Shown here piece by piece: positions 8,810 to 18,083 of a DNA stretch of 64,000 bases. The notes beneath the pieces were generated by a model that saw only the letters and a list, made by a program, of their open reading frames with translations, ran no database searches and had not been told where the DNA came from. Within the stretch, counting starts at the first letter, position 1. Each line of letters begins with the position of its first letter. The stretch comes from an uncultured Prevotella sp. GTDB taxonomy: Bacteria; Bacteroidota; Bacteroidia; Bacteroidales; Bacteroidaceae. The position numbers were made by a program, and so were the translations under genes. The stretch lies in contig CAMPYJ010000006.1 of the NCBI GenBank assembly GCA_946998205.1, positions 18,446-82,445 of the forward strand, written 5' to 3'.

Positions 8810-10416
8810 GCATAGAAGAAAAGATAGAAGCGCTCGAATTTCTATGGGAAGCGTATTTCAAGTGCTTTTCTGTTCCTTTTGGCAAAAACTTATTGAAAAT
8901 CTATCAAGAAGAAATTGATATGTCAGAATGCCGTAAGATACGGCAAATGCCAATGTTTCTTGGATTCATTCAACCGACTACGACGAGCCTTTCAAATTAC
9001 CAACTAACTCCAGCAGGAGAAAAGCTCATAACCTCCAAACGAAAGGACGAGATTTTCCTCCGCCAAATGCTTAAATTTCAAGTGCCGTCCCCTTACCACA
9101 AGCCATCAAACAAGGCTGCGAAATTCTGTGTAAAACCATATTTGGAAATGCTCCGTTTGGTAAGAACAATGGGAACATTGAAATTCGATGAGCTTCAAAT
9201 GTTCGGAATGCAGCTTACCGACTGGCACGATTTTGAGCATATCATTCAGAAAATAGAAACATTCCGCATAGAAAAAGCGAAGCACAAAGGTAGTTATAGG
9301 GTGTTCAAGGCTGAATATCTGAACAACGAACTGAAACAAATCTATGAGGAACGTATAGAGCAAGGGGAAACGCAGACGAGAGAAAGCACAGATGCTTCGC
9401 TTGAAAAGTTCCTGCGTACGCAGTCAAGCAATATGCGAGACTACGCAGACTCTTGCTTCAGATATTTAAGAGCGACGGGGCTTGTTAATGTTTCTCAGAT
9501 TGGAAAATCGCTGTCTATTGTTCCCGAGAGAATTGAAGACGTGGATTTCCTGTTAGAAAAAACAGACCGAAACCCGCTTACATTTGAGGACGAAGAGGCC
9601 TATTGTGCTTATCTCGGAAACGCAAATACGCCGGAATTGCTGACCGATGACAAGAACAGTCTGCTTGAAAAGCTACATGCTGAATTTCCCGAACGAGCAA
9701 TTTCGGAATCATCTTCCACAGAAGAACTGAAAGATTTACTTAGCGAACTGCGAGACGAGCGACGCGAATACAGGATTAAAAACGAGGTGAAATCTATAAA
9801 GGAATACAAACTTTATGATGATATACAATCCGTTTTCGCTGATATTGCAGCCAAAAAGTTCTACGACAACCCCATCATGCTGGAATGGAACACATGGCGA
9901 GCCATGACAATGCTTGACGGCGGAGACATTAAAGCTAATCTTCATTTCGATGATTTCGGTAAACCTTTGTCAACGGCAGCAGGAAACATGGCTGACATTG
10001 TCTGTGATTATGGCGAATTCTTCGTTACCGTTGAGGTAACGATGGCTTCGGGACAAAAACAATTTGAAATGGAAGGCGAACCAGTGAGCAGACATCTCGG
10101 CAAGCTGAAAGTAGCAACTGGAAAACCATGTTATTGTTTGTTCGTTGCCCCTACCATCAACGACGCCAGCATCTCTTTCTTCTACATGCTCCATAAAACC
10201 AACATCGCAATGTATGGAGGGAAATCGACCATAGTGCCAATCCCACTTAACCTCTTTAGGAAGATGGTTGAAGACTCCTATAAAGCAAGTTATAAACCTA
10301 AGCCCAGAAACGTAAAGGATTTTTTTGAAACATCTAATGTTTTGGTACAAGAAACTAATGATGAGAAGACATGGTATGAGAGCCTGTGCGAAAAAGCAAT
10401 GGATTGGTTAAGGTAA
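8806..10416 (+). CDS. AlwI-family type II restriction endonuclease
   Basis: A 536-residue protein whose pattern fits the AlwI/MlyI/BstNBI family of type IIS enzymes. The putative catalytic block is near residues 385-430: MADIVCDYGEFFVTVEVTMA, followed by SGQKQFEMEGEPVSRHLGKL. The D...EVT pair plus the EGEPVxRH segment is typical of that family. The N-terminal half is helical and would bind DNA. AlwI itself reads GGATC, and a Dam-like methylase partner fits. The ATG lies inside the end of the upstream gene (4-bp overlap). The gene appears intact although the adjacent methylase is not. Confidence 0.75.
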   Translation: MSIEEKIEALEFLWEAYFKCFSVPFGKNLLKIYQEEIDMSECRKIRQMPMFLGFIQPTTTSLSNYQLTPAGEKLITSKRKDEIFLRQMLKFQVPSPYHKPSNKAAKFCVKPYLEMLRLVRTMGTLKFDELQMFGMQLTDWHDFEHIIQKIETFRIEKAKHKGSYRVFKAEYLNNELKQIYEERIEQGETQTRESTDASLEKFLRTQSSNMRDYADSCFRYLRATGLVNVSQIGKSLSIVPERIEDVDFLLEKTDRNPLTFEDEEAYCAYLGNANTPELLTDDKNSLLEKLHAEFPERAISESSSTEELKDLLSELRDERREYRIKNEVKSIKEYKLYDDIQSVFADIAAKKFYDNPIMLEWNTWRAMTMLDGGDIKANLHFDDFGKPLSTAAGNMADIVCDYGEFFVTVEVTMASGQKQFEMEGEPVSRHLGKLKVATGKPCYCLFVAPTINDASISFFYMLHKTNIAMYGGKSTIVPIPLNLFRKMVEDSYKASYKPKPRNVKDFFETSNVLVQETNDEKTWYESLCEKAMDWLR

Positions 10417-10454
10417 CGATGATATTTTGGTATTTGAGAGGTCTTCTACAATAA

Positions 10455-10649
10455 GGGCGGTTCTATAAATTAGCTTTGACAGATTGTGAGGCTATTTTTG
10501 AGGTCAATTTGTTTGTGAGTGAAGGAGTATAGCGAGCTATACGACTGAACGAACAAGCAAATTGAACCAAAAAGAATCCACAAGATGACAAAACGTAAAA
10601 AGACTGACATTAAAAAAAAAAAATACAGTGGTAATTTATAGAACCGCCC
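10455..10649 (+). mobile_element. GGGCGG element copy 2 (195 bp) with perfect 4-bp duplication
   Basis: Full-length copy 38 bases after the AlwI-like stop. It is flanked by ATAA on both sides. Hairpin GTATAG-CGAG-CTATAC at the centre; right end TAATTTATAGAACCGCCC. The short frames on its minus strand recur in every copy and come from the element sequence. Confidence 0.92.
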
Positions 10650-10842
10650 ATAATCTTGATGCATGAGAAGCATTACACGCATCATTAACTATTCATCCAA
10701 AACACGCATAAAAACATAATGATAGAGAAGGCATGTTGCCTACTATGCCAAAAGAGAAACGATGCGGATCTTTCATCTCTTCATTGTTTTTTTGCATTCA
10801 AGCTTTTCTAAAAGAAAGATGACTTTCTTTCTCCCCACTGTC

Positions 10843-10871
10843 TTGTTATTTGGAAAATTTATGTATATTTG
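10843..10871 (+). promoter_or_regulatory. Promoter of the GT2-SpoIID fusion gene
   Basis: TTG at 10843-10845, 18 bases, then TATATTTG at 10864-10871. This excludes translation starts at or before this point and supports the ATG at 10920. Confidence 0.6.
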
Positions 10872-10919
10872 CATGACACTCCAGTTACCGAGATCCACAT
10901 TCATGTAAAAACCAAAATA

Positions 10920-13900
10920 ATGAGAGAAAAAATAGACTGCTTCCTGCCATGCGACAACCTCGCCGCGATGGAGAATACCCTTCACGACTTGCGACAAAGC
11001 AAGTGCGTACGACAAATTTACCTGATGGTTTCGGAGCAGTTCGCACAGGAGAACGAAGCGCCTCACGACTGTTCATTCGTCCGCGTCAACCGTCTCACGT
11101 CATCCGAAACGATGCGGGAAATGGCCCAACTGGCCAGCGCCGAGTACATCCTGCTGAGCCTGAAAGCCACGCCATTCACGCTGGGGTTTCATGCCGTGGA
11201 CCGATGGCTGCGCGTGGCGGTAGACGCTGACGCCGCCTGCGTGTACAGCGACCGTTACGTCTGCGAGGACGGAAAGCGGCTGCCGCATCCCGCGATCGAC
11301 TACCAGGAGGGGAGCATCCGGGATGATTTTGACTTAGGACAGCTGCTGCTGCTGAAGACAGAAGCCTGCAAGGCTTTCGCAGAACAGGCCGGCAGAGACG
11401 ACTACCGGTTTGCCGGGTTCTACGACCTGCGCCTCTTTCTCAGCACGCAAGGCGCCATGTTCCACCTCGACGAGATGCTTTATACCGAGCAGGAGGTAGA
11501 CAACCGACTGAGCGGAGAGAAACAGTTTGACTATGTGGACCCGAACAACAGGGAGGCGCAGGAAGAGATGGAGCGCGCAGCCACGGCACACCTCTCGGTG
11601 CTGGGCGCGAAGATAGACGCCACGGCGTGCGACCTACCCGACTTTGAAGAGCAGCACTTCGAGTTTGAAGCCTCGGTAATCATCCCTGTATTCAACCGCG
11701 AAAAGACAATCTCCGACGCTATCAAGTCAGCATTCGCACAACAAACCACATTTCCTTTCAACGTGATGGTGGTAGACAACCATTCAACAGATGACACTAC
11801 CCGTATCGTAGAGAAATTGACTCGCACTTATGAACGATTGATTCACCTCATCCCCGAGCGTACCGACCTGGGCATCGGCGGGTGCTGGAACATGGCCGTG
11901 AACGATGAACGCTGCGGACGCTTCGCCGTACAGCTGGACAGCGACGACCTGTATTCGTCGCCCCAAACGCTGCAACGCCTGATAAACGCCTTCTATGAGC
12001 AAGGGGCCGCCATGATGATAGGCAGCTACCGCCTGTGCGACTTCAATCTGCAAACAATACCGCCGGGCCTTATCAGTCATAGCGAATGGACAGACGAGAA
12101 CGGTCCGAACAATGCCATTCGCATCAACGGGCTTGGAGCTCCCAGAGCCTTTTTCACCCCCCTGCTGCGACAGATACAGGCACCCGACACCAGCTATGGC
12201 GAAGACTATGCGCTGGGACTGCTCTTCTCGCGCAAATACAAGATTGGGCGCATCTTCGACGAGCTGTACCTCTGCCGGCGATGGAACGGCAACAGCGACC
12301 ATGACTTGAGCGTGGAGAAACAGAATAGGAACAACCTATACAAAGACCGACTGCGCACCTTGGAGATTCAGGCGCGCCGGCAAATGATGAGCGGAAAGAA
12401 CGAAAGCATGGCGGAGAGCCAGCTGCACCGGTTCACCAACCGCCAACTGGAGGTTTGGGAAAGCGCCCACCGGCGGTTCAGAGACCTCAAGCAGGTGGAG
12501 ACCCGGCAGCTGCTTCTGGGCGACAACAGCTTCACCGTTCAGTTCAACCCAGCGCGGATGGTGTCGACGGGTGCCAAGATTGACCACAAATCACTGGCCG
12601 CCCGCCCTTGCTTCCTCTGCGGGAAAAACCGACCAGACGAACAGATGACGAAGACGATTGACGAGGATTTTGAACTGCTCATCAATCCCTTCCCCATCCT
12701 ACCCGAACATTATACCATCCCACTTCGGAGGCACGAACCCCAACAAATAGCCCCGCATTATGCGGAAATATACAAGCTGCTGGATTGTTTTCCCGAGCTG
12801 ACGGTGTTCTACAATGGTCCGCGCTGCGGCGCTTCGGCTCCCGACCACGCTCATTTCCAAGCCGGCAGCAGCGGCATCCTGCCCCTTCAGCAGGCATGGC
12901 AACGGCTCGCGCACTCCTTAGAGCCCGTGATGACGCTCGGTGAAGACGACCAGCTGGCAGTGGTCAAGGCGTATCCCTGCCACGCCTTCGCCATCAAGTG
13001 CCGCTCGGCCAAGGCGGGCGAAAAGCTCTTCCGCGAACTGTACCGGGCCCTCCCCATGCGCGAGGGTGACACCGAGCCCATGATGAACATCGTGGCTTGG
13101 CGGCAGGATGACAGCTATGTCTCGGTGGTGTTCCCCAGAAAGAAGCACCGACCCGACTGCTACTTCGCCGAGGGGGCCAACCAAATGCTCATCAGTCCCG
13201 GCGCATTAGACATGGCCGGACTGATCATCACGCCCCGGAAAGAAGACTTTGAACGGCTCACGGCCGCACAACTCGGTCACATCCTGTGCGAGATGAGCAT
13301 CTCCCAACGGGACATGCAGCATGTGTTGGACCGGCTGGCGAAAGCCTCAAACGCCAGACAGCCCACCTTCGCCGCCATAGAGAATCACCGAGAGCCCAGC
13401 GTGTCGGTAGGAATCGTCAGCGCGGAGGAGATACGTTTCACGCTCAACAAGCCCTATCTGGCCAAAGGAGAGGTGGTGTCGGGCGAGCAAACGGTGCGCT
13501 TCCACGAGGGTGGCATCGGGTGGAACGGCAACACCTACCGTGAGTTGACGTTTACGCCCCATCAAGCTGACGCATCGTTCACGCTCGATGACGTGACCAT
13601 CGGCGTCAACTTCCACTGGGAACGCAAAGAGTCGCAGACCTTCCCGGGCGTGCTGCGCCTCATCGTGGACAGCGAGAAGATATGCGCCATCAACGAGCTG
13701 CCGGTAGAAACCTACCTCGAGAGCGTCATCTCCAGCGAGATGAGCGCGACGGCCTCGCTTGAGCTGCTGAAGGCACATGCCGTTATCTCGCGCAGCTGGC
13801 TGCTGGCCCAGATGGAGAAACGCCGCAACCTGAAGGAGTCGGCGAACAGCTTCTTCTCGTTCGTTCGGAAAGACGACGAGCTGATTAAGTGGTACGACCG

Positions 13901-14714
13901 AGAAGACCACACGCTCTTCGACGTGTGCGCAGACGACCACTGTCAGCGATACCAGGGCATAACAAAAGAGACAAGCCCCAACGTAGCCACTGCCATTCGA
14001 CGCACGCGGGGGCAGATTCTGATGTCGGAAGGCGAGATATGCGATGCCCGCTTCAGCAAATGTTGCGGCGGCATCAGCGAAGAGTATGAGTGCTGTTGGG
14101 AGGATGAGCATAAACCTTATCTGGAAGCCATACGCGACAACCGTCAGCAACTGGAAGGTAAAGCCGAGCCGCTCATCGACCTGACAGTGGAGAAGAATGC
14201 CGAGGAATGGATACGTTCGGCGCCCGACGCCTTCTGCCACACCACCGACAGAAAGATTCTCTCGCAGGTGTTGAACGACTATGACCAAGAGACGGTCGAC
14301 TTCTATCGATGGAAAGTGAGCTACACCCAAATGGAGCTGAAAGCTCTCATCGAGCAGAAGACGAACATGACCTTTGGCGATATTCTGGACTTGATGCCGC
14401 TGGAGCGAGGCAAGAGCGGACGCATATCCCGCCTCAAAATCGTTGGCAGCGAGCTGACATTCACCATCGGCAAGGAACTGGAGATAAGAAGAACGCTGTC
14501 GGAATCACACCTGTACAGTTCGGCCTTCGTGGTTGACAGGCAGAAAGTGGTTGACGGCGTACCACAAAGGTTTGTCCTCACCGGAGCCGGATGGGGTCAC
14601 GGCGTGGGACTTTGTCAAATCGGCGCCGCCGTGATGGGTGAAGAAGGGTATCGATATGATGAGATATTGACCCACTATTACCACCACGCCAACATCCAAA
14701 AACTATACGAATGA
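10920..14714 (+). CDS. Giant fusion: GT2 glycosyltransferase - DUF4922 (HIT/GalT-like) - SpoIID/LytB domain
   Basis: A protein of 1264 residues starting at the first ATG after the promoter box. Residues 1-245 resemble a decayed GT-A domain. Residues about 250-510 are a full GT2 domain (VIIPVFNREKTISDAIKSAF, DxD region QLDSDD). Residues about 555-800 look like DUF4922, with ARPCFLCGKNRPDEQ and the HIT/GalT-type triad HAHFQ near 641. Residues about 820-1264 are a SpoIID domain: PVETYLESVISSEMSA and GWGHGVGLCQIGAA. SpoIID-type proteins bind or cut peptidoglycan glycan strands. No signal peptide is seen, which is odd for a SpoIID domain. A murein-recycling or envelope sugar role is possible with the MFS gene that follows. 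Confidence 0.85.
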   Translation: MREKIDCFLPCDNLAAMENTLHDLRQSKCVRQIYLMVSEQFAQENEAPHDCSFVRVNRLTSSETMREMAQLASAEYILLSLKATPFTLGFHAVDRWLRVAVDADAACVYSDRYVCEDGKRLPHPAIDYQEGSIRDDFDLGQLLLLKTEACKAFAEQAGRDDYRFAGFYDLRLFLSTQGAMFHLDEMLYTEQEVDNRLSGEKQFDYVDPNNREAQEEMERAATAHLSVLGAKIDATACDLPDFEEQHFEFEASVIIPVFNREKTISDAIKSAFAQQTTFPFNVMVVDNHSTDDTTRIVEKLTRTYERLIHLIPERTDLGIGGCWNMAVNDERCGRFAVQLDSDDLYSSPQTLQRLINAFYEQGAAMMIGSYRLCDFNLQTIPPGLISHSEWTDENGPNNAIRINGLGAPRAFFTPLLRQIQAPDTSYGEDYALGLLFSRKYKIGRIFDELYLCRRWNGNSDHDLSVEKQNRNNLYKDRLRTLEIQARRQMMSGKNESMAESQLHRFTNRQLEVWESAHRRFRDLKQVETRQLLLGDNSFTVQFNPARMVSTGAKIDHKSLAARPCFLCGKNRPDEQMTKTIDEDFELLINPFPILPEHYTIPLRRHEPQQIAPHYAEIYKLLDCFPELTVFYNGPRCGASAPDHAHFQAGSSGILPLQQAWQRLAHSLEPVMTLGEDDQLAVVKAYPCHAFAIKCRSAKAGEKLFRELYRALPMREGDTEPMMNIVAWRQDDSYVSVVFPRKKHRPDCYFAEGANQMLISPGALDMAGLIITPRKEDFERLTAAQLGHILCEMSISQRDMQHVLDRLAKASNARQPTFAAIENHREPSVSVGIVSAEEIRFTLNKPYLAKGEVVSGEQTVRFHEGGIGWNGNTYRELTFTPHQADASFTLDDVTIGVNFHWERKESQTFPGVLRLIVDSEKICAINELPVETYLESVISSEMSATASLELLKAHAVISRSWLLAQMEKRRNLKESANSFFSFVRKDDELIKWYDREDHTLFDVCADDHCQRYQGITKETSPNVATAIRRTRGQILMSEGEICDARFSKCCGGISEEYECCWEDEHKPYLEAIRDNRQQLEGKAEPLIDLTVEKNAEEWIRSAPDAFCHTTDRKILSQVLNDYDQETVDFYRWKVSYTQMELKALIEQKTNMTFGDILDLMPLERGKSGRISRLKIVGSELTFTIGKELEIRRTLSESHLYSSAFVVDRQKVVDGVPQRFVLTGAGWGHGVGLCQIGAAVMGEEGYRYDEILTHYYHHANIQKLYE

Positions 14715-14716
14715 CA

Positions 14717-14786
14717 GGGAGTAAACGGGAGTGAATGGAAGTAAGTCGGAGTTAATAGGAGTTAGCGGGAATTAATTGGGATCAGC
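14717..14786. repeat. 10-bp tandem array, left arm (GGGAGTtaat type, 7 units)
   Basis: Seven consecutive degenerate 10-base units beginning GGGAGTAAAC and GGGAGTGAAT, in strict 10-base register, directly after the fusion gene stop. Confidence 0.85.
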
Positions 14787-14860
14787 AGACAAATGTCTAT
14801 TTGGTCAAGAAAAGCTCCTAAGCACTCACTGCGTCAGACTATATATTATAAGGTAACGTC

Positions 14861-14950
14861 CGATAACTCCAGTTAACTCCCATCAACTCCCATCAACTCC
14901 CAATAGCTTCCAATAACCATTACCTGATACGAATAGCTCCAATCAACTCG
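14861..14950. repeat. 10-bp tandem array, right arm (AACTCC type, inverted)
   Basis: Nine 10-base units such as AGTTAACTCC, CATCAACTCC (twice) and GAATAGCTCC. They are the inverted complement of the left arm, so a long imperfect stem with a loop of about 75 bases can form. The array ends 2 bases before the next ATG. Confidence 0.85.
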
Positions 14951-14952
14951 GG

Positions 14953-16296
14953 ATGAAAAAGATCAGCCATCACATATTCAACTTCCCCCCGGACCTTAAC
15001 CGCGAAGTTAAGGTTCCCTGGAAGTGGATGCCAACGCTATACCTCTTCAAGGGTCTCACGTTCGTGGCGCTGTTCTTTCTTCCTCTGGTGATTTTCAAGC
15101 GTATGGGAACCGACAACGCGGCTGCAACCTTCATCACCGCCTGGCTGATGTTGCCCGTCGCCATGCGTCCCGTGCTGTCCATCTTCGTGCAGACGGGGCA
15201 CCGCAACCGCCGGTGGATACTGCTTTCAGAAACGCTGACCATCCTCCCCATGGCAGGCATGGCGCACGCTCTGGAAAGCTCGCGGTGGCAGGAAGGCAGC
15301 CTCACGTGCCTCGGGGTGATGGCCCTCGCGCACGTTTTTCACAACATCGCCATCGACAAGTTCAGCCTGCAGGCCGTCAGGCACCACCGCACCTCGTCAC
15401 TCCGCCTCTTCAAGCTGGCGTTCTACCTGCTGTCCATGCTGGTGGTGCTGGGCGTCATAGTGATGATAGGCGGCAACCTGGAGGTGATGAACCGAAACAT
15501 ACGCGGTTCGTGGAGCACGGCATGCTACTGCCTCAGCGCCATCCTCGCCGTCGTGCTGATGTGGCACATCCTCATGATACCACAGTCGGGTGCCGATGAC
15601 AGAGAGCGGAAGATACGAGTGGCAGACATGTTCTACGCCTGCCTCAACACCAGCGCCGACCTCGTCCGAACCCCGAGTTCGTGGCCGGGCATCCTTTTCC
15701 TGAGCATGTTCCTGCTGCCCTGTACGCTGCTCACACCCGTCTCCATCCTGTTCATGCTCGACCTGGGAAGCAGCGGCGGACTGGCACTGTCTCCGCAAGA
15801 GTTTGGCTATGTACAAGGAACGGTGAGCGTCTTCGGCTTCATCACCGGCGGCATGCTTGGCATCCGGCTTCTTCGAAAGGCCGGATTCGGCAACGCGCTC
15901 CCCATCATGGCGTTCGCCACCTGCGCCCCCCCACTCTTCTACATCTTTCTCAGCTACGCCCTACCCGCCGACATAGGCTGGATAGCGTGCTGCGCGTTCA
16001 TCGCCCAAGCGGCCTGCGGCCTCGGCACATGCGCCTACCTGCATTACCTCGTGTATTACAGCGAGGTGAAACGAGTGTCCACCTACGCCCTGTGCATGTC
16101 GCTGGTCACCGTGTCTGTCATGATTCCCGTGATGCTCTCCGGCTCACTTCAGCAAGCCCTTGGCTACCGTCGCTTTTTCATCCTCACCACCCTTTCGGGC
16201 GTCTGCACCCTCATCACGTCGGCCCTGGTGATGATGGACAAGGAACTGACGGAGGAGAGAAACAAGCAAACCGAAAAGAAAACCATCCGGCAATGA
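14953..16296 (+). CDS. MFS-type transporter
   Basis: A 447-residue membrane protein with about 12 hydrophobic segments, a cytoplasmic Arg/Lys-rich central loop (SGADDRERKIRVADMFYACL) and a charged C-terminal tail. The layout is that of the major facilitator superfamily; substrate motifs are not evident. It follows the GT2-SpoIID fusion on the same strand, so a role in importing cell-wall fragments or sugars is possible but inferred. Its ATG follows immediately after the inverted repeat array, so any hairpin there could affect translation. Confidence 0.8.
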   Translation: MKKISHHIFNFPPDLNREVKVPWKWMPTLYLFKGLTFVALFFLPLVIFKRMGTDNAAATFITAWLMLPVAMRPVLSIFVQTGHRNRRWILLSETLTILPMAGMAHALESSRWQEGSLTCLGVMALAHVFHNIAIDKFSLQAVRHHRTSSLRLFKLAFYLLSMLVVLGVIVMIGGNLEVMNRNIRGSWSTACYCLSAILAVVLMWHILMIPQSGADDRERKIRVADMFYACLNTSADLVRTPSSWPGILFLSMFLLPCTLLTPVSILFMLDLGSSGGLALSPQEFGYVQGTVSVFGFITGGMLGIRLLRKAGFGNALPIMAFATCAPPLFYIFLSYALPADIGWIACCAFIAQAACGLGTCAYLHYLVYYSEVKRVSTYALCMSLVTVSVMIPVMLSGSLQQALGYRRFFILTTLSGVCTLITSALVMMDKELTEERNKQTEKKTIRQ

Positions 16297-16328
16297 GTAG
16301 TCGCTACGATGTTTTCCGAACATAAATA

Positions 16329-16358
16329 TTGTAAGAACAGAAGAAATATGTAAGTTTG
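16329..16358 (+). promoter_or_regulatory. Promoter of the ECF sigma factor gene
   Basis: TTG at 16329-16331, 19 bases, TAAGTTTG at 16351-16358: both Bacteroidetes boxes at the right spacing, about 75 bases before the ATG. Confidence 0.7.
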
Positions 16359-16433
16359 CACCAGTTTTCTTGTGCCATTGAGGTTGGCTTGAGAAATTAA
16401 TCTTGCCTACACTGACGTAATCTAACGTATGAA

Positions 16434-16982
16434 ATGACATTATCTGAATACCGCTTATATTTCAGACAGTTTTATCCCTCATTACTGCTCTACGCCACTC
16501 GGCTGTTGGTTCATGGCGACATGGAGGACGTCGTTCAAGATGCATTCGTTGACCTTTGGCGCCGACGCGATGCGATAGACGATGCGGCTCACGTCAAGTC
16601 ATTCCTCTATCGGGCCGTGTACACCAAGTCGCTCAATGTCATCAAGCACAGAAGTGTGGCGAGCGACTATGCTGCCGAGTGTAGTGCCTTGGAGACGATG
16701 CGGCTTGCATATTACGATCCCGACAGCAACCCCGTCGACACGGATCTGAAGAATCAAGAACTACGGGAGAAGATTGACGCGGCCATTGACGAGCTGCCCG
16801 ACAAACGAAAGCAGATATTCAAGATGAGCTATCTGCACGGCATGAGCAACAAGGAGATAGCCTGGATCATGGACATCTCCGTGCGCACGGTCGAGGCGCA
16901 GCTCTACAAAGCTTTGAGGTTTCTGCGGAACCGCCTGGAGCGTCTCGTGCTGTTGCTGGTGTTAATGTTTGTTTATGGGTAA
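16434..16982 (+). CDS. ECF RNA polymerase sigma-70 factor of the PUL
   Basis: A 182-residue sigma factor. Region 2 includes GDMEDVVQDAFVDLWRRRD (-10 recognition and core binding). Region 4 includes MSNKEIAWIMDISVRTVEAQ, a helix-turn-helix for -35 recognition, ending in a hydrophobic tail LVLLLVLMFVYG. It belongs to the Bacteroidetes ECF group that pairs with FecR-type anti-sigma proteins. FecR, SusC and SusD follow on the same strand, so it probably activates the PUL when the SusC receptor binds its glycan. Confidence 0.95.
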   Translation: MTLSEYRLYFRQFYPSLLLYATRLLVHGDMEDVVQDAFVDLWRRRDAIDDAAHVKSFLYRAVYTKSLNVIKHRSVASDYAAECSALETMRLAYYDPDSNPVDTDLKNQELREKIDAAIDELPDKRKQIFKMSYLHGMSNKEIAWIMDISVRTVEAQLYKALRFLRNRLERLVLLLVLMFVYG

Positions 16983-17017
16983 GTTGTATTGGCTGCCCGG
17001 TTGTATTATAGATAGGA

Positions 17018-18001
17018 ATGGAAGAAATAAGCAACAAACTTCTCAAGAATTATCTCCTTGGCAAGTGCTCGCCAAAGGAGATGGAGCAACTCACCACATG
17101 GGCGCGCGAGTCAGACGAGCATGCCCGGTGGCTGTTCAAGGTGACTGATGCGTACCACGCCTACCGCGCGTCACACCAAATTGACGAGGCTCATGTGCAG
17201 CGGGCCGAGCTGGACTTGCTGAATCGCATTGCCAAAGAAGAGAAGGTAAGAAAACATAGAAACGGCGTGAGGTGGGCGATGTATGCCGCCGCCGCTGTTC
17301 TTGTAGCCCTGTTCGTCATGACCGGCCTGCACTATTGGGGTGATCGAGAGCAAATGGTACAAGTTGTAGCTCTCAACGGCGTGCGACATGTGCTGCTGCC
17401 AGACAGCAGCGAGGTGTGGCTCAATGCCCATTCCACTCTTCGGTACCCCAAGCATTTCAATGACGATGGTCGACAAATGGAGCTGGATGGCGAGGCTTAT
17501 TTTGAGGTAAAGCCTGATGCCGACAGACCGTTTGTGGTGAAGAATGAGTTCCTTACCACCCGCGTGCTGGGAACAAGGTTCAACTTCAGTACCCGCGCCA
17601 CTGACAATACGGCCGAAGTGACCCTGCTGTCGGGAAAGGTGAAGGTAAGCGGCAACCATGGCGAGGGAATGATTACCCTGCGTCCCGACCAGCGGGTCAT
17701 CCTCGACAAAGCCAGCCGCAGCATGGAGATCGTGCAGACCTACGCACCCGTGTCAGCCGCATGGCACAACAAAGTTATTCCCTTTACGAACATGCGCATT
17801 GACGAGATTGTCAAGGCGCTTGAGGAATACTATGACGTGCGCATCGACATCTCGCCCCGCCTGCAGAACAGGGCGACCTATACGGGCGTCATCAACTGCC
17901 GGCCAACGATTGACTCGGTGCTGGCCGACCTGTCGTACTCCGTTCCGTTTACGTTCCATCGAAAGAACGGACGCTTGGTTCTCGTAGCGAAACAACCTTG
18001 A
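17018..18001 (+). CDS. FecR-family anti-sigma factor
   Basis: A 327-residue single-pass membrane protein. Residues 1-85 form the cytoplasmic anti-sigma part. One transmembrane helix (WAMYAAAAVLVALFVMTGL) lies at about 89-108. The periplasmic FecR domain follows (VLLPDSSEVWLNAHSTLRYP, GEAYFEVKPDADRPFVVK), and a DUF4974 domain (IPFTNMRIDEIVKALEEYYD) ends the protein. It starts 35 bases after the sigma gene. The periplasmic part should contact the STN domain of the SusC protein and release the sigma factor upon substrate binding. Confidence 0.95.
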   Translation: MEEISNKLLKNYLLGKCSPKEMEQLTTWARESDEHARWLFKVTDAYHAYRASHQIDEAHVQRAELDLLNRIAKEEKVRKHRNGVRWAMYAAAAVLVALFVMTGLHYWGDREQMVQVVALNGVRHVLLPDSSEVWLNAHSTLRYPKHFNDDGRQMELDGEAYFEVKPDADRPFVVKNEFLTTRVLGTRFNFSTRATDNTAEVTLLSGKVKVSGNHGEGMITLRPDQRVILDKASRSMEIVQTYAPVSAAWHNKVIPFTNMRIDEIVKALEEYYDVRIDISPRLQNRATYTGVINCRPTIDSVLADLSYSVPFTFHRKNGRLVLVAKQP

Positions 18002-18055
18002 CCGCCAGTGCCTACCAGGCACAGGCAAACAATCAAACCAATCAATACCAAGAAG

Positions 18056-18083
18056 CAAGGAGAATGGCATGCCGTTCTCCTTG
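18056..18083 (+). terminator. Hairpin after fecR (possible terminator or attenuator)
   Basis: CAAGGAGAA pairs with TTCTCCTTG around the palindrome GGCATGCC, giving a stem of about 13 pairs with one G-T. No T run follows, so classical termination is uncertain. Confidence 0.45.

Noticed and set aside
10470..10685. Minus-strand reading frame of about 70 codons, similar to one at 63680-63916
   Set aside because: Both are translations of the GGGCGG element and its flanks; similarity comes from the repeat, and there is no ribosome site or conserved frame in all copies.
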